Positions 10,001-18,040 of a stretch of 64,000 bases of DNA are shown here, piece by piece. The position numbers and the translations under genes are program-made. Source of the stretch: CAXNKG01 sp964202965 (lineage in GTDB: Bacteria > Acidobacteriota > Vicinamibacteria > Vicinamibacterales > UBA2999); assembly GCA_964202965.1 (NCBI GenBank), contig CAXNKG010000005.1, positions 1 to 64,000 on the forward strand. Reading direction: 5' to 3'. Within the stretch, counting starts at the first letter, position 1. The number at the start of each line of letters is the position of its first letter. The notes beneath the pieces were generated by a model. It was not told the origin of the DNA, did no database searches, and saw only the letters and a program-made list of their open reading frames with translations.

Positions 10001-10339
10001 GCCGAGCTCGAGGACAGCGTTGACCGTGGGCGTCGCGCCGACCGTCAGCACCAGGCCGGTCTGCACGTACGTCCTGAATCCCTGCAGCGCGACTTCGAGC
10101 CGGTAGGGACCGGGTGGCAGGTTCGAGAGGAGATACGAGCCGGTCTCGTCGGTGACGGCGGTCCGCACCAGCCCGGTCGCGGTCTGCGTGGCGGTGACGG
10201 TGACCCCCGGCAGCACGGCGCCGCTGGCGTCGGCGACGCGGCCGTTCAGCTCCGCGGTGGCCAGTTGCGCCCGTGCGGGGGCGGCGGCGAGAAGGACGAG
10301 CGAGACTAGAAGACCGAACTGCCTGACGACGCGTCTCAT
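7055..10339 (-). CDS. TonB-dependent receptor, Oar-like
   Basis: 1094 aa; start ATG at 10339 with AGGAGG 5 bp upstream. Signal peptide to APARAQ, then a carboxypeptidase-regulatory domain (NGRVADASGAVLPGVTV, SYLLSNLPPGPYRLEV), then a plug (ETVTVDAAAPIVDV, NAVTKSGGNRFTGNAFEF) and a long beta-barrel ending in the outer-membrane C-terminal F (QFGIKYDF). It lies in the outer membrane and takes up or binds an unknown ligand. It heads an operon with DUF6152 and a G-x-W domain protein, which suggests these handle the imported compound. Confidence 0.92.
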   Translation of the reverse strand: MRRVVRQFGLLVSLVLLAAAPARAQLATAELNGRVADASGAVLPGVTVTATQTATGLVRTAVTDETGSYLLSNLPPGPYRLEVALQGFRTYVQTGLVLTVGATPTVNAVLELGSLEETVTVDAAAPIVDVRSAGISTVIENERIVELPLQGRQVTDLLVLSGAAVQTAAVSSRGMPGGVNISVAGGLPTGVGYTLDGANHNNKQQNANLPLPFPDALQEFRVATSGLTAQNGVHSGASVNAVTKSGGNRFTGNAFEFLRHHRFNATSPFARLGPDGKRVDDGLKRNQFGGTFGGPIVRDRLFFFGAYQGTALRQRPASNIGYVPTAAMLAGDFTAFTSPACNGGRQVPLRAPYVNNRIDPALFSPAALNLARRLPSTTDPCGLVTFDVKSNRDEHQSLLRLDYQLGADHSLFGRYFATKITVPPGYAGGDDSILKTNVAGANDMVHSVTVGETTVFSSTMVNTLRVAVNKAKVDNYQTPFFSPKDLGVNMYSYMPGYMSINVTGGFILYSGTNTNALFYNDTYQVAEDLTLVRGNHQFAFGGNLQYWKGDYTSSSRANGNWIFNGSATGLGMADLLTGRVTTVEHGGLGKLPVNSWYMGLYAQDSWRMTDRVTVNGGVRWEPYFGQNVENGVISVFNMDNFRNRVKSQVFLKAPAGLLYAGDTGFPKNGKTGLNKQWVNLSPRAGIAWDVRGDGRLAVRSSYAMAYDFMTGEYHNINANAPPFGNRSLIVDPPTLMDDPYAGRDPHPIVTGPNTDYVPFGTFGTMDPGINSPRVQSWNLTVEQQIGSRWGAAVSYLGSHSDRLWAQVALNPGVYMGQGRCVINGVTYNVCSTNANLNQRRLLYQQNPQEAAFIGALDLNTDVGFQNYHGLKLSVQRRSAGGLNLNGNYTLSRCKGTPTALTFNQQSAGYLKPDDPSFDAGYCDQDRRHLATLTMGYETPEMDGAVLRAVASHWRVTGILSARSGNRLNILSGIDNAFTGLANQRPNKVSDDFYGETLTSYFKRAAFAQPAPGTLGDLERNAAIGPHYWSIDMALSRLIGVGATRRVELRLEAFNLFNRFNWGDPVTNFNAGTFGRITTQAGDPRIIQFGIKYDF

Positions 10340-10541
10340 CACTGCCTCCTGTAAGCGGCGGCGAGTGTTGCATGCCGTGGAGGGGGTGTCAACGGGATGA
10401 ACGCCGGTGCCAGGATCCTGCTTTCTGTATACTCCCGCCACGACGGCACCCTGATTTTTCTCAGAAATCATCGATCCAGCGGGACTATGAGGGCGTGTCA
10501 CCGGGCATGTCGTGTGTCGTCCCCCCGAAGGAGAAGGGCCG

Positions 10542-10894
10542 ATGTCCAGGCGACGCTTTCTCAAGACTTCCGCACTGATTGGAACAGGCGTCGTCATCGG
10601 TGCTCCGGGCGTCCTTGGCGCGAGCGCGCAGTCGGTCGTGCCAGCACGGGCCGACCGGCCCAGGCGCATCGTCATGGGCGGCTACGCGCCGTCGACGACG
10701 AGTTTCAGCCGTGTCGCTTCCTGCGCTATCACACGGCGACCTTCCACTCCTATCTGTCGCGGCCGGTCTTCGTCAATCGCCGGTCGTTCGACGCCTGGCC
10801 GGAGCGTCTCCAGGCTGAGATGCGGGCCGCGGTGCAGGACGCCGTGGCCGTTCAGCGTGTGCTTCACGACGAAGAGGAAGTCGGGAGCTCTTGA
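10542..10894 (+). pseudogene. decayed TRAP transporter solute-binding gene (dctP-like), internal deletion plus frameshift
   Basis: AAGGAG precedes an ATG that opens a perfect Tat signal (SRRRFLKTSALIGTG) and the mature start RRIVMGGYAPSTTSFSR, typical of DctP/TRAP periplasmic binding proteins. At about 10700-10720 coding identity moves to the next frame, which reads RFLRYHTATFHSYLSRPVFV, then RSFDAWPERLQAEMRAAVQDAV, the C-terminal region of the same family. About 200 residues between the two ends are missing. Only the two ends remain, joined out of frame. The next gene encodes a cyclase. An intact TRAP binding protein of a different subgroup is at 46264. Confidence 0.75.
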
Positions 10895-10947
10895 GCCTGG
10901 TCAACCTGTAGGCGGGCCCGTCGCCCGGCCCGAAGGAGCTGATGAGT

Positions 10948-11907
10948 ATGGTACGGATCACGCTGGCGACCGCGATGGCGCTCGTCGCACTCTCGACATG
11001 GGACGCGGCGGCCGTCGCGCAGGAGTGGCGTCCGCCAACCGACGTCGAGCGCTGTCCGGCGAAATGGGGGCCCGGCGACGAACGTGGGGCCGCCGCGCTG
11101 ATGACACCGGAGGTGGTGCTCCGGGCTGCCCGGCTCATCACGAAGGGCGAGATCATCGAGATGGGGTACCCCCTCTACGCAGGGATGCCGTTCTATGGCG
11201 ACCGCGTTTTCACCCAGCAACTGAAGCGAACGAACTGGCCGCCCGGATCGAACAATCGCGGTTCGAACGAGGAGATGGTGACGACCGAGCTGGGACAGGT
11301 CGGCACCCAGATCGACGGCTTCGGCCATCAATCGATCGGCAACAGCCTGTACAACTGCGTCAAGATGGATGAGGTCGCGACGCGAACGGGCTTCACCAGG
11401 CTCGGGATCGAGAAGTCGGGTGGCTTCATGACGCGCGCGGTGCTGCTCGATGTGGCGGCCCTTCGTGGTGTCGAGATGCTCGGCGACCGCTACGAGATCA
11501 CGCCCGAGGACCTCCAGGGCGCGCTCACACGGCAGAACCTGGCGCTGCACGCCGGAGACGCCGTCGTCATCAACACCGGGTTCTGGCGCCTCTGGGGGAA
11601 GGACGACGTGCGGTACTACCGGACACAGCCGGGTCTCGGGGTGCGAGCGGCCGAGTGGCTCGTCACGCAGAATCCGGTGATCGTCGGTTCCGACACGTGC
11701 TGCGTCGAGGTCAATCCGAATCCCAACCCCAGACTCAGCTCGCCGGTGCACCAGATTCTCCTGGTCGTCAATGGCATCTACATGATGGAGAGCCTCAAGG
11801 TCGACGAGCTCCTCGAAAAGGGCATCGACGAATTCGCTTTCGTCGTGCAGCCCCTGAAGCTGCGCGGCGCCACCGGTTCATCCGTCGCGCCGTTTGCCGT
11901 GAGGTGA
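10948..11907 (+). CDS. exported cyclase-family protein (PF04199-like)
   Basis: About 319 aa. Of two close in-frame ATGs (10942, 10948) the second has better spacing from AAGGAG. Signal peptide to AAAVAQ. Family landmarks: RGAAALMTPEVVLRAA, LITKGEIIEMGYPL, GQVGTQIDGFGHQS, then LHAGDAVVINTGFW and VGSDTCCVEVNPNP. The family (kynurenine-formamidase-like cyclases/hydrolases) normally has H-x-G-T-H-x-D; here Q replaces both the first His (GQVGT) and the second (GTQID), a variant to note. The substrate is unknown. Confidence 0.82.
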   Translation: MVRITLATAMALVALSTWDAAAVAQEWRPPTDVERCPAKWGPGDERGAAALMTPEVVLRAARLITKGEIIEMGYPLYAGMPFYGDRVFTQQLKRTNWPPGSNNRGSNEEMVTTELGQVGTQIDGFGHQSIGNSLYNCVKMDEVATRTGFTRLGIEKSGGFMTRAVLLDVAALRGVEMLGDRYEITPEDLQGALTRQNLALHAGDAVVINTGFWRLWGKDDVRYYRTQPGLGVRAAEWLVTQNPVIVGSDTCCVEVNPNPNPRLSSPVHQILLVVNGIYMMESLKVDELLEKGIDEFAFVVQPLKLRGATGSSVAPFAVR

Positions 11908-11978
11908 CGGCACCGGCGCGGAGGGCGACACTCCAGAGGTTGCCTGGGGCCTCACTGAGCCGCTACTCGGCTGCAACC

Positions 11979-12398
11979 TCAGCTGGGATCGACGCCACGG
12001 ACGATCGTGTCGAGTGACAGCGTGTTGTGTCGCCTCGCAAAAATGAGGACGAAATAGACCAGGGCGTAGTTCAGGTGGATAGCGAGGGTTTGAAAGTTCC
12101 CCTGTAGCCCCATGCCAAACGTCAAGCTCGCGATCATCACCCCGCCGATTGCCAGCGCTACTCGAGTGAACAGGCCCGAGATAGTCAGGAAGCCAATCAC
12201 GAACTCCGCAGGCGGCAGTGCCCATAGAAACGTTTCCACGAGCCAGAGAGGCAGGAACGTATCCTCAAACCCTGGCATCTGCTGCTTGAAGAACGCGGGC
12301 ATGTTGCTCATCCGCACGTAGCCATGAATGGCGATGTTCAATCCGAGTGTAAGACGCAGGATCGAATACGCGAGAGCTTCATTCTGGATTCGTGCCAT
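11979..12398 (-). CDS. DoxX-like inner-membrane protein
   Basis: 139 aa with four hydrophobic segments (LRLTLGLNIAIHG, LPPAEFVIGFLTISGLF, ALAIGGVMIASLTFG, LNYALVYFVLIFA), fitting the small DoxX/DoxD membrane family, which has been linked to thiosulfate or redox metabolism. It is last in a leftward operon DUF6152 > G-x-W domain > DoxX. A double DoxX protein sits next to the same kinds of genes at 41800. Confidence 0.8.
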   Translation of the reverse strand: MARIQNEALAYSILRLTLGLNIAIHGYVRMSNMPAFFKQQMPGFEDTFLPLWLVETFLWALPPAEFVIGFLTISGLFTRVALAIGGVMIASLTFGMGLQGNFQTLAIHLNYALVYFVLIFARRHNTLSLDTIVRGVDPS

Positions 12399-12450
12399 GC
12401 GTCGATACCCCTTTCCGATTCCGTACGGCTACTGAGGGCCGACCGGAGCA

Positions 12451-13269
12451 CTATTCCGGTGCGTGCGCCATCGGCGCGCCGCCGCCATCGTACCAACACT
12501 GCGCCTCGTTGAACTCCCGTGAGTTGTCGAGACGGTATGTCGTGTGAAACTTCACCGGCTCCAGGAATGCGCGCGGATCGTCAGCCACGATATCGATCAC
12601 GAGGGTGTCGTAGGTTGGCCGCCGAATCCGCTGGACGACGTGCAGCGACTGGCTGTGGGGCTCGGTTTCAATCATGACGGCATGCCCGCCGAGATTGACG
12701 CTGTCGACGACCAGCGTGTCGCCGTCCCACCTGCCGACCGAATCCCCGAACAGCTCAGGAAGCACGAATTCGGTCTTGTGCGGCCTGTTCATGTGGACCG
12801 TGAAGTTCCATCCAATCAGCGGCCGATTGAACAGCAGCCTGCCGGGGAGACCGAAAACTTCGACCGTCATCTGGCTTGTGATCGCGGCCAACAGACCGTT
12901 GGGCTGGCACATGTAGCCGGTACGATACGGCCGGCCCGCCTCGAGTTCGGCCCGATATTTCTTGTGGAGCGCTTCGAACTCCGGCGTGAATCGGATAGGC
13001 AGGGGCGGGTGGCGGTTCGGATAGTCCCCGGGATTCGTTGCCGGATAGCCCTGCAAGTCCGGCCTCATCAAACGGACTGCCCGGCCAAATGACGCAGTGC
13101 TCGTGAAAGGGCCTTCGACGTTGACCCAGACCCCGGTGAGGTCCTTAGGGTCGTATGAAGGCGAAGCCTGGCTGCCGGCCGCCTGGTCAGCGCTCGCCAC
13201 GGCCGGCGTCGCGACAGCCGCCATCACGACCATCGCCGCCACCGTCCAATGCCTGATGTACATCTTCAT
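12451..13269 (-). CDS. exported domain protein, G-x-W/LVVDT family
   Basis: 272 aa from the ATG at 13269 (CGGAG just upstream; a GTG at 13281 is an alternative). Signal peptide to AVASA. Domain landmarks: KDLTGVWVNVEG, GYMCQPNGLL, GRWDGDTLVVDSVNLGGHAV, HVVQRIRRPTYDTL and a C-terminal NEAQCWYDGGG. It is the same family as the 5782 gene but has a longer middle section. It is downstream of DUF6152 and upstream of DoxX. Function unknown. Confidence 0.78.
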   Translation of the reverse strand: MKMYIRHWTVAAMVVMAAVATPAVASADQAAGSQASPSYDPKDLTGVWVNVEGPFTSTASFGRAVRLMRPDLQGYPATNPGDYPNRHPPLPIRFTPEFEALHKKYRAELEAGRPYRTGYMCQPNGLLAAITSQMTVEVFGLPGRLLFNRPLIGWNFTVHMNRPHKTEFVLPELFGDSVGRWDGDTLVVDSVNLGGHAVMIETEPHSQSLHVVQRIRRPTYDTLVIDIVADDPRAFLEPVKFHTTYRLDNSREFNEAQCWYDGGGAPMAHAPE

Positions 13270-13296
13270 ACGGCTCCGCACGGGCCAGTCCCTGAA

Positions 13297-13677
13297 TTAG
13301 TTCCCTTCGGCGGTTCCTACCGCGACGCCATTGGCCGTCACCCGGACGAACTCACCGCCGGGCGTGCCGCTGCGCAGCGGGTGTACGGTTGCCACGATCT
13401 GGTCACCCGGCTTGACGGAATTGCGCTTCCAGCCCTGAGTCGCCAGGCCGTAGGGCCCGTCGCCTTCGAGGCGCCATTGGACTTCTTCTCCCGTCCTGGG
13501 ATCCTTCACCGACACGACGACCCACGCGTGCGGATTCGTCCAGAGGAACTCCGCAAGGGTGCCCGTCACAGTGACCGTTCTCGACAGATCGTAGGAGGCT
13601 TTCGAGTGGTGCGCCGTCGCCGCCCCCACGGCTCCCAGTGTCATCAGGGCAGTCATGGCCAGGACCTTGTACTTCAT
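13297..13677 (-). CDS. DUF6152 family exported protein
   Basis: 126 aa; signal peptide cleaved to expose the His-His motif (AATAHHSKASYDLS). The core strand LWTNPHAWVVVSVKD and DGPYGLATQGWKR match the family. AGGAG lies 7 bp before the ATG. First gene of the operon with the G-x-W domain protein and DoxX. Confidence 0.88.
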   Translation of the reverse strand: MKYKVLAMTALMTLGAVGAATAHHSKASYDLSRTVTVTGTLAEFLWTNPHAWVVVSVKDPRTGEEVQWRLEGDGPYGLATQGWKRNSVKPGDQIVATVHPLRSGTPGGEFVRVTANGVAVGTAEGN

Positions 13678-13758
13678 GGTGATTCTCCTGCTCCAGTGCG
13701 TGAGTACGCCGAGCGCGGGCCGCAGCGTAACACGATCTCCGGCTCGGACTTACCGGGG

Positions 13759-13771
13759 TAAGATACGTGCC
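13759..13771 (+). promoter_or_regulatory. -10-like box 7 nt before a start codon (leaderless candidate)
   Basis: TAAGAT (13759-13764) then 7 nt and the ATG at 13772; no Shine-Dalgarno in between. The spacing would place the transcription start at or beside the A of the ATG. Confidence 0.45.
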
Positions 13772-14341
13772 ATGACGATGCTCTTCAGGCCCGCGTCGGC
13801 GCTGTCGTTCGTGGTCCTCGTGACGATCGCCGTCGCGTCGACGGTGTCTGGCCAGGCCCCGCCCGCGGCGCCGGCCGGGCGCGGACGAGGTGCGCCACCG
13901 GCGCCTCCGCCCCCGCAGGCCGGACACCCCTCGGGCAAGCTCGTCATCTGGGGCGATCTCGCGAGCTTCGACAATCCCCCCGAGTTGCCAACACACTGCA
14001 TTCTCGCGAACCGTTTCAAGCGGGGTCAGCGCGTCGGCGTCCGCATGACGGCCATTGACGGCGGCACGGGAGAGGTTGAAAACACGGCCGTCATGATCGC
14101 GCATCTGAGCTACGCCGGCATGACGGTGGACGTCCCCATGCGGTGGCGTGGCGTCGGAGGATTCCCTGCCGCCGAGTATCCGCGACAGCCGTCGCAGATG
14201 TGGACCGGCGTGTGGACAGTGCCCGCCGACGCCCCGGTCGGCACCGTCAGCTACACGGTGACGGCGACGGATCGATTCGGTCGAACGGCTTCGTTCACAC
14301 CCTTCATCAATCTGGTCTCGCAGCTCATGGTTGTGGAGTAG
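13772..14341 (+). CDS. exported protein with Ig-like C-terminal domain, unknown function
   Basis: 189 aa. Signal peptide to VSGQ, then a Pro/Gly/Ala-rich linker (residues ~25-50). The remainder is a beta-sandwich-like region: KLVIWGDLASFDNPPE, RFKRGQRVGVRMTAIDG, WTGVWTVPADAPVGTVSYTV, DRFGRTASFTPF. I recognise no named family. The VPADAPVGTVSYTVTATD stretch is typical of Ig-like/fibronectin-type strands. It is divergent from the DUF6152 operon, and a 94-bp gap holds both promoters. Confidence 0.7.
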   Translation: MTMLFRPASALSFVVLVTIAVASTVSGQAPPAAPAGRGRGAPPAPPPPQAGHPSGKLVIWGDLASFDNPPELPTHCILANRFKRGQRVGVRMTAIDGGTGEVENTAVMIAHLSYAGMTVDVPMRWRGVGGFPAAEYPRQPSQMWTGVWTVPADAPVGTVSYTVTATDRFGRTASFTPFINLVSQLMVVE

Positions 14342-14388
14342 CGGAGCGGGCCGCAGGTCTTCGCGCGCCGAAACAGGTAGATGGCTGG

Positions 14389-15375
14389 TCAGGGCGCGGG
14401 TGGCGGTGAAACCCGTACCACCCGATCCCGCTCGATCCGGAAAGCCATGAGGTCCTCGCCGATCAGCAGCGGACCCGTGTAGGTCCTGCGCGTCATCTCG
14501 AGCACGTCGTTCTCGGTGACGGCTGGCACGGCCGGCGAACCAAGCAGTACGAAGTGGTAGAACACCGCGAGCGCGGGCTTCGCGCGTGAGAAGACCACGC
14601 CCGCTTCATCCGGCTTCGTATGGTGGTCGAGTACCGCCCTGACCGCCGGGACGTTGAGGAGTGCCTCGCGCGCCGCGGCCACCTGATGAATCAGCAGGTC
14701 GGCGCCGCTGGCGTGCGCGATCAGGTTCTCGCTGAACCTGGTGTCGCCCGAGACGACGACCGAGCGCCCGCCGAACGCGACGCGGAAGGCGTAGGCCGGC
14801 TTGATCAGCGGGCCGTGGTCGACCTCGATCGCCGTCACCGTGACTCCGCCCCTGTCGAGAACGACGCCCTCCGTAAATTCTGTTGCGAGCGCCTGTACGT
14901 TGGCCGGATCGAGGCCCTGGTCGGCCACGCGGGTCTTGATGTCCCAGTCGTAGGCCCGGGTCAGCCCTTCGACCAGATTGCCGGTCCCGGCAGGGCCGTA
15001 CACACGGAAGGGCCCCCTGCGCTGCGCGTAGCTCGATTCGAGCCATCCGGTGAGCCAGAGGTCGGGGATGCCGACGACATGGTCCGAGTGCAGATGGGTA
15101 AGGAACAGGGCGTCGATCCCCCCGATCCGTACGCCCGCCTGCGTCAGGCGCTGCGTGACGCCGCGCCCGCAGTCGATCAGCAGGTTCAGCCCGCCGGCCT
15201 GTATCAGGATGCCCGGCCCGAAGCGATTCATCACGGGGGCGGGGCTGCCCGTGCCGAGGAGGGTGACGCGGAATTCGTCCGTGCCTGGCGGCGCGGCGGG
15301 TTGTGCCGCGGCCGCGCCGGCCGCCAGCATCACCCCGATGCCGGCCAGACCGCACACCGCGCCCAGTCGTGACAT
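14389..15375 (-). CDS. exported MBL-fold hydrolase (RNase Z/arylsulfatase-like subgroup)
   Basis: 328 aa; GGGAG 8 bp before the ATG at 15375. Signal peptide to AAAQ. The LLGTGSPAPVMNRFGPG start and H94-L-H96-S-D98-H99 motif are those of the ElaC/RNase Z-like branch, whose exported members are often annotated as arylsulfatase or phosphodiesterase-like. Later ligands appear in VDHGP, SGDTRFSE and LDHHT. It is last in the operon with the sulfatase and its maturase, so a role in processing a sulfated or phosphorylated compound is plausible but unproven. Confidence 0.85.
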   Translation of the reverse strand: MSRLGAVCGLAGIGVMLAAGAAAAQPAAPPGTDEFRVTLLGTGSPAPVMNRFGPGILIQAGGLNLLIDCGRGVTQRLTQAGVRIGGIDALFLTHLHSDHVVGIPDLWLTGWLESSYAQRRGPFRVYGPAGTGNLVEGLTRAYDWDIKTRVADQGLDPANVQALATEFTEGVVLDRGGVTVTAIEVDHGPLIKPAYAFRVAFGGRSVVVSGDTRFSENLIAHASGADLLIHQVAAAREALLNVPAVRAVLDHHTKPDEAGVVFSRAKPALAVFYHFVLLGSPAVPAVTENDVLEMTRRTYTGPLLIGEDLMAFRIERDRVVRVSPPPAP

Positions 15376-15394
15376 CGCCGCGTCTCCCACGTCG

Positions 15395-16975
15395 CTACTT
15401 CCTCGGCTCCGAGGCGTGCAGCGCATTGACCTGGCTTCGCAGCGAAGCGTAGGCGCTCTGCTGCTCTCGCGTCAGCGAGCCCCCGAGCAGATTGCGGGTT
15501 TCCGAAGGGTCCTTCGCGATCTCGAAGAACTCCTCCTGGCCGGCGCGTACGACGAGCTTGTGCGTGTCGTTGCGGATCGCATACTGCCCGCCCTGAACTC
15601 CCTCTTGCGGGCCGAAGGTATCGGCGTAGATCCACTGTCGGATCGAACTCCGGTCTGGCTGGGCCAGGTACGGAAAGAAGCTCACGGAATCGACGGCGGG
15701 TCCTGGCGGCACGGCGGTCCTGGGGATCCGGGCCATCTCCATGATCGTCGCGAACATATCGGCGGAGTTGACCAGGGCGTTCGACGCCCGATTCCTGGCG
15801 ACGCCAGGTCCGGCAACGATCAGCGGTACGTTGACGCCGCCCTCGTAGACGGTGCCCTTCGCATGGTCTGGCGCAAAGGGCGCGGTGACCGTTCCGCGCG
15901 TCGAGCCGTTGTCGCCCATGAACACCACATACGTGTTGTCGCGCACGGCAGGGTCGAGCGACGCGAGCAGCCGGCCGACTTCCGTGTCCATCGCCTCCAT
16001 CATGGCCTTGAAGTACGCCCGCGGGTTCTCGTCGGGGTCGGCCTGCGGGTCCAGGTTCGAGTGGTCCGTGACCCAGAGGGATCGTGGGGGGAGGTGCATG
16101 GCCGCATGGGGCAGGTTGAATGCAAACCACAGGAACCATGGCCGGTCGCCCCTGGCGCGAATCCACTTCGAGGCGTCGTCCACTTTGTCTGATGGCGCGT
16201 AGCCGGTCGCGCCGGCCAGGACACCGTTGACGTTCTTGACCCAGGCGAAATAGCCCTCGGGAAATCCACGAAGAAGGCCCGCGAAGTAGTCGAAGCCGGT
16301 GAGGTTCGGATGTTTTTCCCAGCCGTTCAAGCGATCGGCCAGATGCCACTTACCGATCGCGGCCGTGGCGTATCCCAGTTCGGCGTGTGCGGCAAAGGCC
16401 TTCGGCAGAGTGAATTCGTCGGGCCTGAGGCCCGGTGAGCCGTCGCCTTGGGCAGCCTGGCCGCGCCCGACTCCGGCCGCGCCCGCCCGGCCCGCACCAC
16501 CGGGGCCGCCCGCCCGCACTCCACGTCCCTGGCCGGCAGTGGCGCCGGGAGGACCGCCTCGCCCTTCGGCTGGGGCGCCGGCCGGCTTTGCCGGCGTCTC
16601 GGGCATGGGGCCGGCGACGCTGCCGTCGCCGGTCGGACGCCCGACGCCGGTGCGAAAACCGTAGCGCCCCGTGAGCATGGTGGCGCGGGTCGGCGAGCAG
16701 ACCGGCTGAGACCAGTACCGGTTGAAGCGCACCCCCGACGCCGCGAGGCGATCCAGGTTGGGCGTGGCCGCCGTGTCCGCGCCCACGCCGAAGCTCCGAA
16801 GGGTTTCGATCCCCATGTCGTCGCCGATGATCAGGAGGATGTTGGGCGGCTTCGGCGGTGCGGCGGCCTGGACCGCGGGTGGCTGCCGAGCGGCCGCCGT
16901 CGCCGCGATCGCCGCGGCCGAGACGCAGGCGGCCAGGCCCACAACGACGGCCGACTGAGGAATCCAATGCTTCAT
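15395..16975 (-). CDS. exported sulfatase (formylglycine-dependent)
   Basis: 526 aa; GGGAG before the ATG at 16975. Signal peptide of about 30 residues. NILLIIGDDMG gives the metal-binding Asp pair; the formylglycine motif C93-S-P-T-R with ATMLTGRYG is intact, as are IGKWHL and VVFMGDNGS. Residues ~122-168 are a Gly/Ala/Arg-rich low-complexity insert between the motif and the next core strand, unusual for the family. The FGE-type maturase gene is 20 bp upstream, so the active-site Cys is presumably oxidised by its neighbour. It hydrolyses a sulfate ester of unknown identity. Confidence 0.92.
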   Translation of the reverse strand: MKHWIPQSAVVVGLAACVSAAAIAATAAARQPPAVQAAAPPKPPNILLIIGDDMGIETLRSFGVGADTAATPNLDRLAASGVRFNRYWSQPVCSPTRATMLTGRYGFRTGVGRPTGDGSVAGPMPETPAKPAGAPAEGRGGPPGATAGQGRGVRAGGPGGAGRAGAAGVGRGQAAQGDGSPGLRPDEFTLPKAFAAHAELGYATAAIGKWHLADRLNGWEKHPNLTGFDYFAGLLRGFPEGYFAWVKNVNGVLAGATGYAPSDKVDDASKWIRARGDRPWFLWFAFNLPHAAMHLPPRSLWVTDHSNLDPQADPDENPRAYFKAMMEAMDTEVGRLLASLDPAVRDNTYVVFMGDNGSTRGTVTAPFAPDHAKGTVYEGGVNVPLIVAGPGVARNRASNALVNSADMFATIMEMARIPRTAVPPGPAVDSVSFFPYLAQPDRSSIRQWIYADTFGPQEGVQGGQYAIRNDTHKLVVRAGQEEFFEIAKDPSETRNLLGGSLTREQQSAYASLRSQVNALHASEPRK

Positions 16976-16995
16976 GACGGATGCTCCCTGAACAG

Positions 16996-18027
16996 TTACG
17001 TGCTCGACACGAGTCTGAAGCCCACGTGGGACGAACTGGTATCCGGTGATGTTCCTCGCCGGGCGCTCGGCCGGTAGCTCTCGCAGTACGTCACGTGGCA
17101 GAGAAAGGAGCCGCCCTTGATGACACGCTGCTGCGCGTACGGATCGTCCGGATCGAAGCTCGACGTTGGACCCACGGGATTGTCGCAGAGCCTGGGATCG
17201 TCGGCGCGTCCGGCAAACGTGTCCGGCCGGTACCAGTCTGCGGTCCACTGCCAGACATTCCCCGCGACGTCGTACAGTCCGTAGCCGTTCGGCGGGAACG
17301 ATTTCACGGGTGATGTGCCAGAGAACCCGTCCTCGGCCGTCTGGTGATGGGGGAAGTCGCCCTGGAACGTGTTGGCCATCTGATGGCCCTGGGGCATGAA
17401 GTCATCGCCCCAGCTGAAGCGCCTGCGCTCGAGGCCTCCCCGCGCGGCGTACTCCCACTCGGCCTCCGTGGGCAGACGCTTGCCGGCCCATCCCCCGTAC
17501 GCCGCCGCGTCATCCCACGACACGTGGACGACGGGATGGTTGTCCCGTCCCTCGATCGTGCTGTCCGGCCCTTCGGGGTGCTGCCAGTTGGCGCCCGTCT
17601 GCCAGCGCCACCATGCGCTGACATCGTCCAGCGGCACCGGCCCCGCCGGGGGTGTGAAGATGAGCGACCCTGGGAGCAGCTGGTCGTCGGGTGGCCTGGG
17701 GGTGCCAGGCGGGAGCTGTGCTTGCAGTTCCTCCCAGATCACCGGACGCTCGGCGGTGGTGACGTAGCCGGTCGCCTGCACGAAGAGACGGAACTGGGCG
17801 TTGGTGACCGGATGTTCATCCATCCAGAAGCCGTCGACCGTGACCACGTGAGCCGGACGCTCGTTGGCAAAGCCATGGGGATCGCTCGCGCCCATGGTGA
17901 ACTGCCTGCCGGGCAGCCACTGCATATCGTCGTGGGTCGTTGGGGCAGGCGCACGCAGGAGGTACGCGGCGCTGCCAGCCAGGACCAGCACCATCGCCGA
18001 CCATCCAAGTCTGCGTCTGCTGATCAA
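16996..18027 (-). CDS. formylglycine-generating enzyme (SUMF1/FGE family), membrane-anchored
   Basis: 343 aa from a TTG codon; no better start is in frame. The N-terminal RRRLGWSAMVLVLAGSAAYL is a signal anchor, so the enzyme faces the periplasm. Landmarks: MVWIPGG-like MQWLPGRQFTMGAS, EHPVTNAQF, LPTEAEWEYAARGG, YDVAGNVWQW and the C-terminal GGSFLCHVTYCESYR. The two cysteines at ~310 and ~315 correspond to the catalytic pair of true FGEs, which distinguishes it from the many SUMF1-like proteins lacking them. It converts the active-site Cys of sulfatases to formylglycine; the sulfatase gene is directly downstream. Confidence 0.92.
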   Translation of the reverse strand: MISRRRLGWSAMVLVLAGSAAYLLRAPAPTTHDDMQWLPGRQFTMGASDPHGFANERPAHVVTVDGFWMDEHPVTNAQFRLFVQATGYVTTAERPVIWEELQAQLPPGTPRPPDDQLLPGSLIFTPPAGPVPLDDVSAWWRWQTGANWQHPEGPDSTIEGRDNHPVVHVSWDDAAAYGGWAGKRLPTEAEWEYAARGGLERRRFSWGDDFMPQGHQMANTFQGDFPHHQTAEDGFSGTSPVKSFPPNGYGLYDVAGNVWQWTADWYRPDTFAGRADDPRLCDNPVGPTSSFDPDDPYAQQRVIKGGSFLCHVTYCESYRPSARRGTSPDTSSSHVGFRLVSST

Positions 18028-18040
18028 GGCTTCATCCGGG

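Noticed and set aside
11936..11980. GAGGTTGC...GCAACCTC inverted repeat as a terminator between cyclase and DoxX genes
   Set aside because: The loop is 29 nt and there is no T-tract; too weak to list as a terminator.
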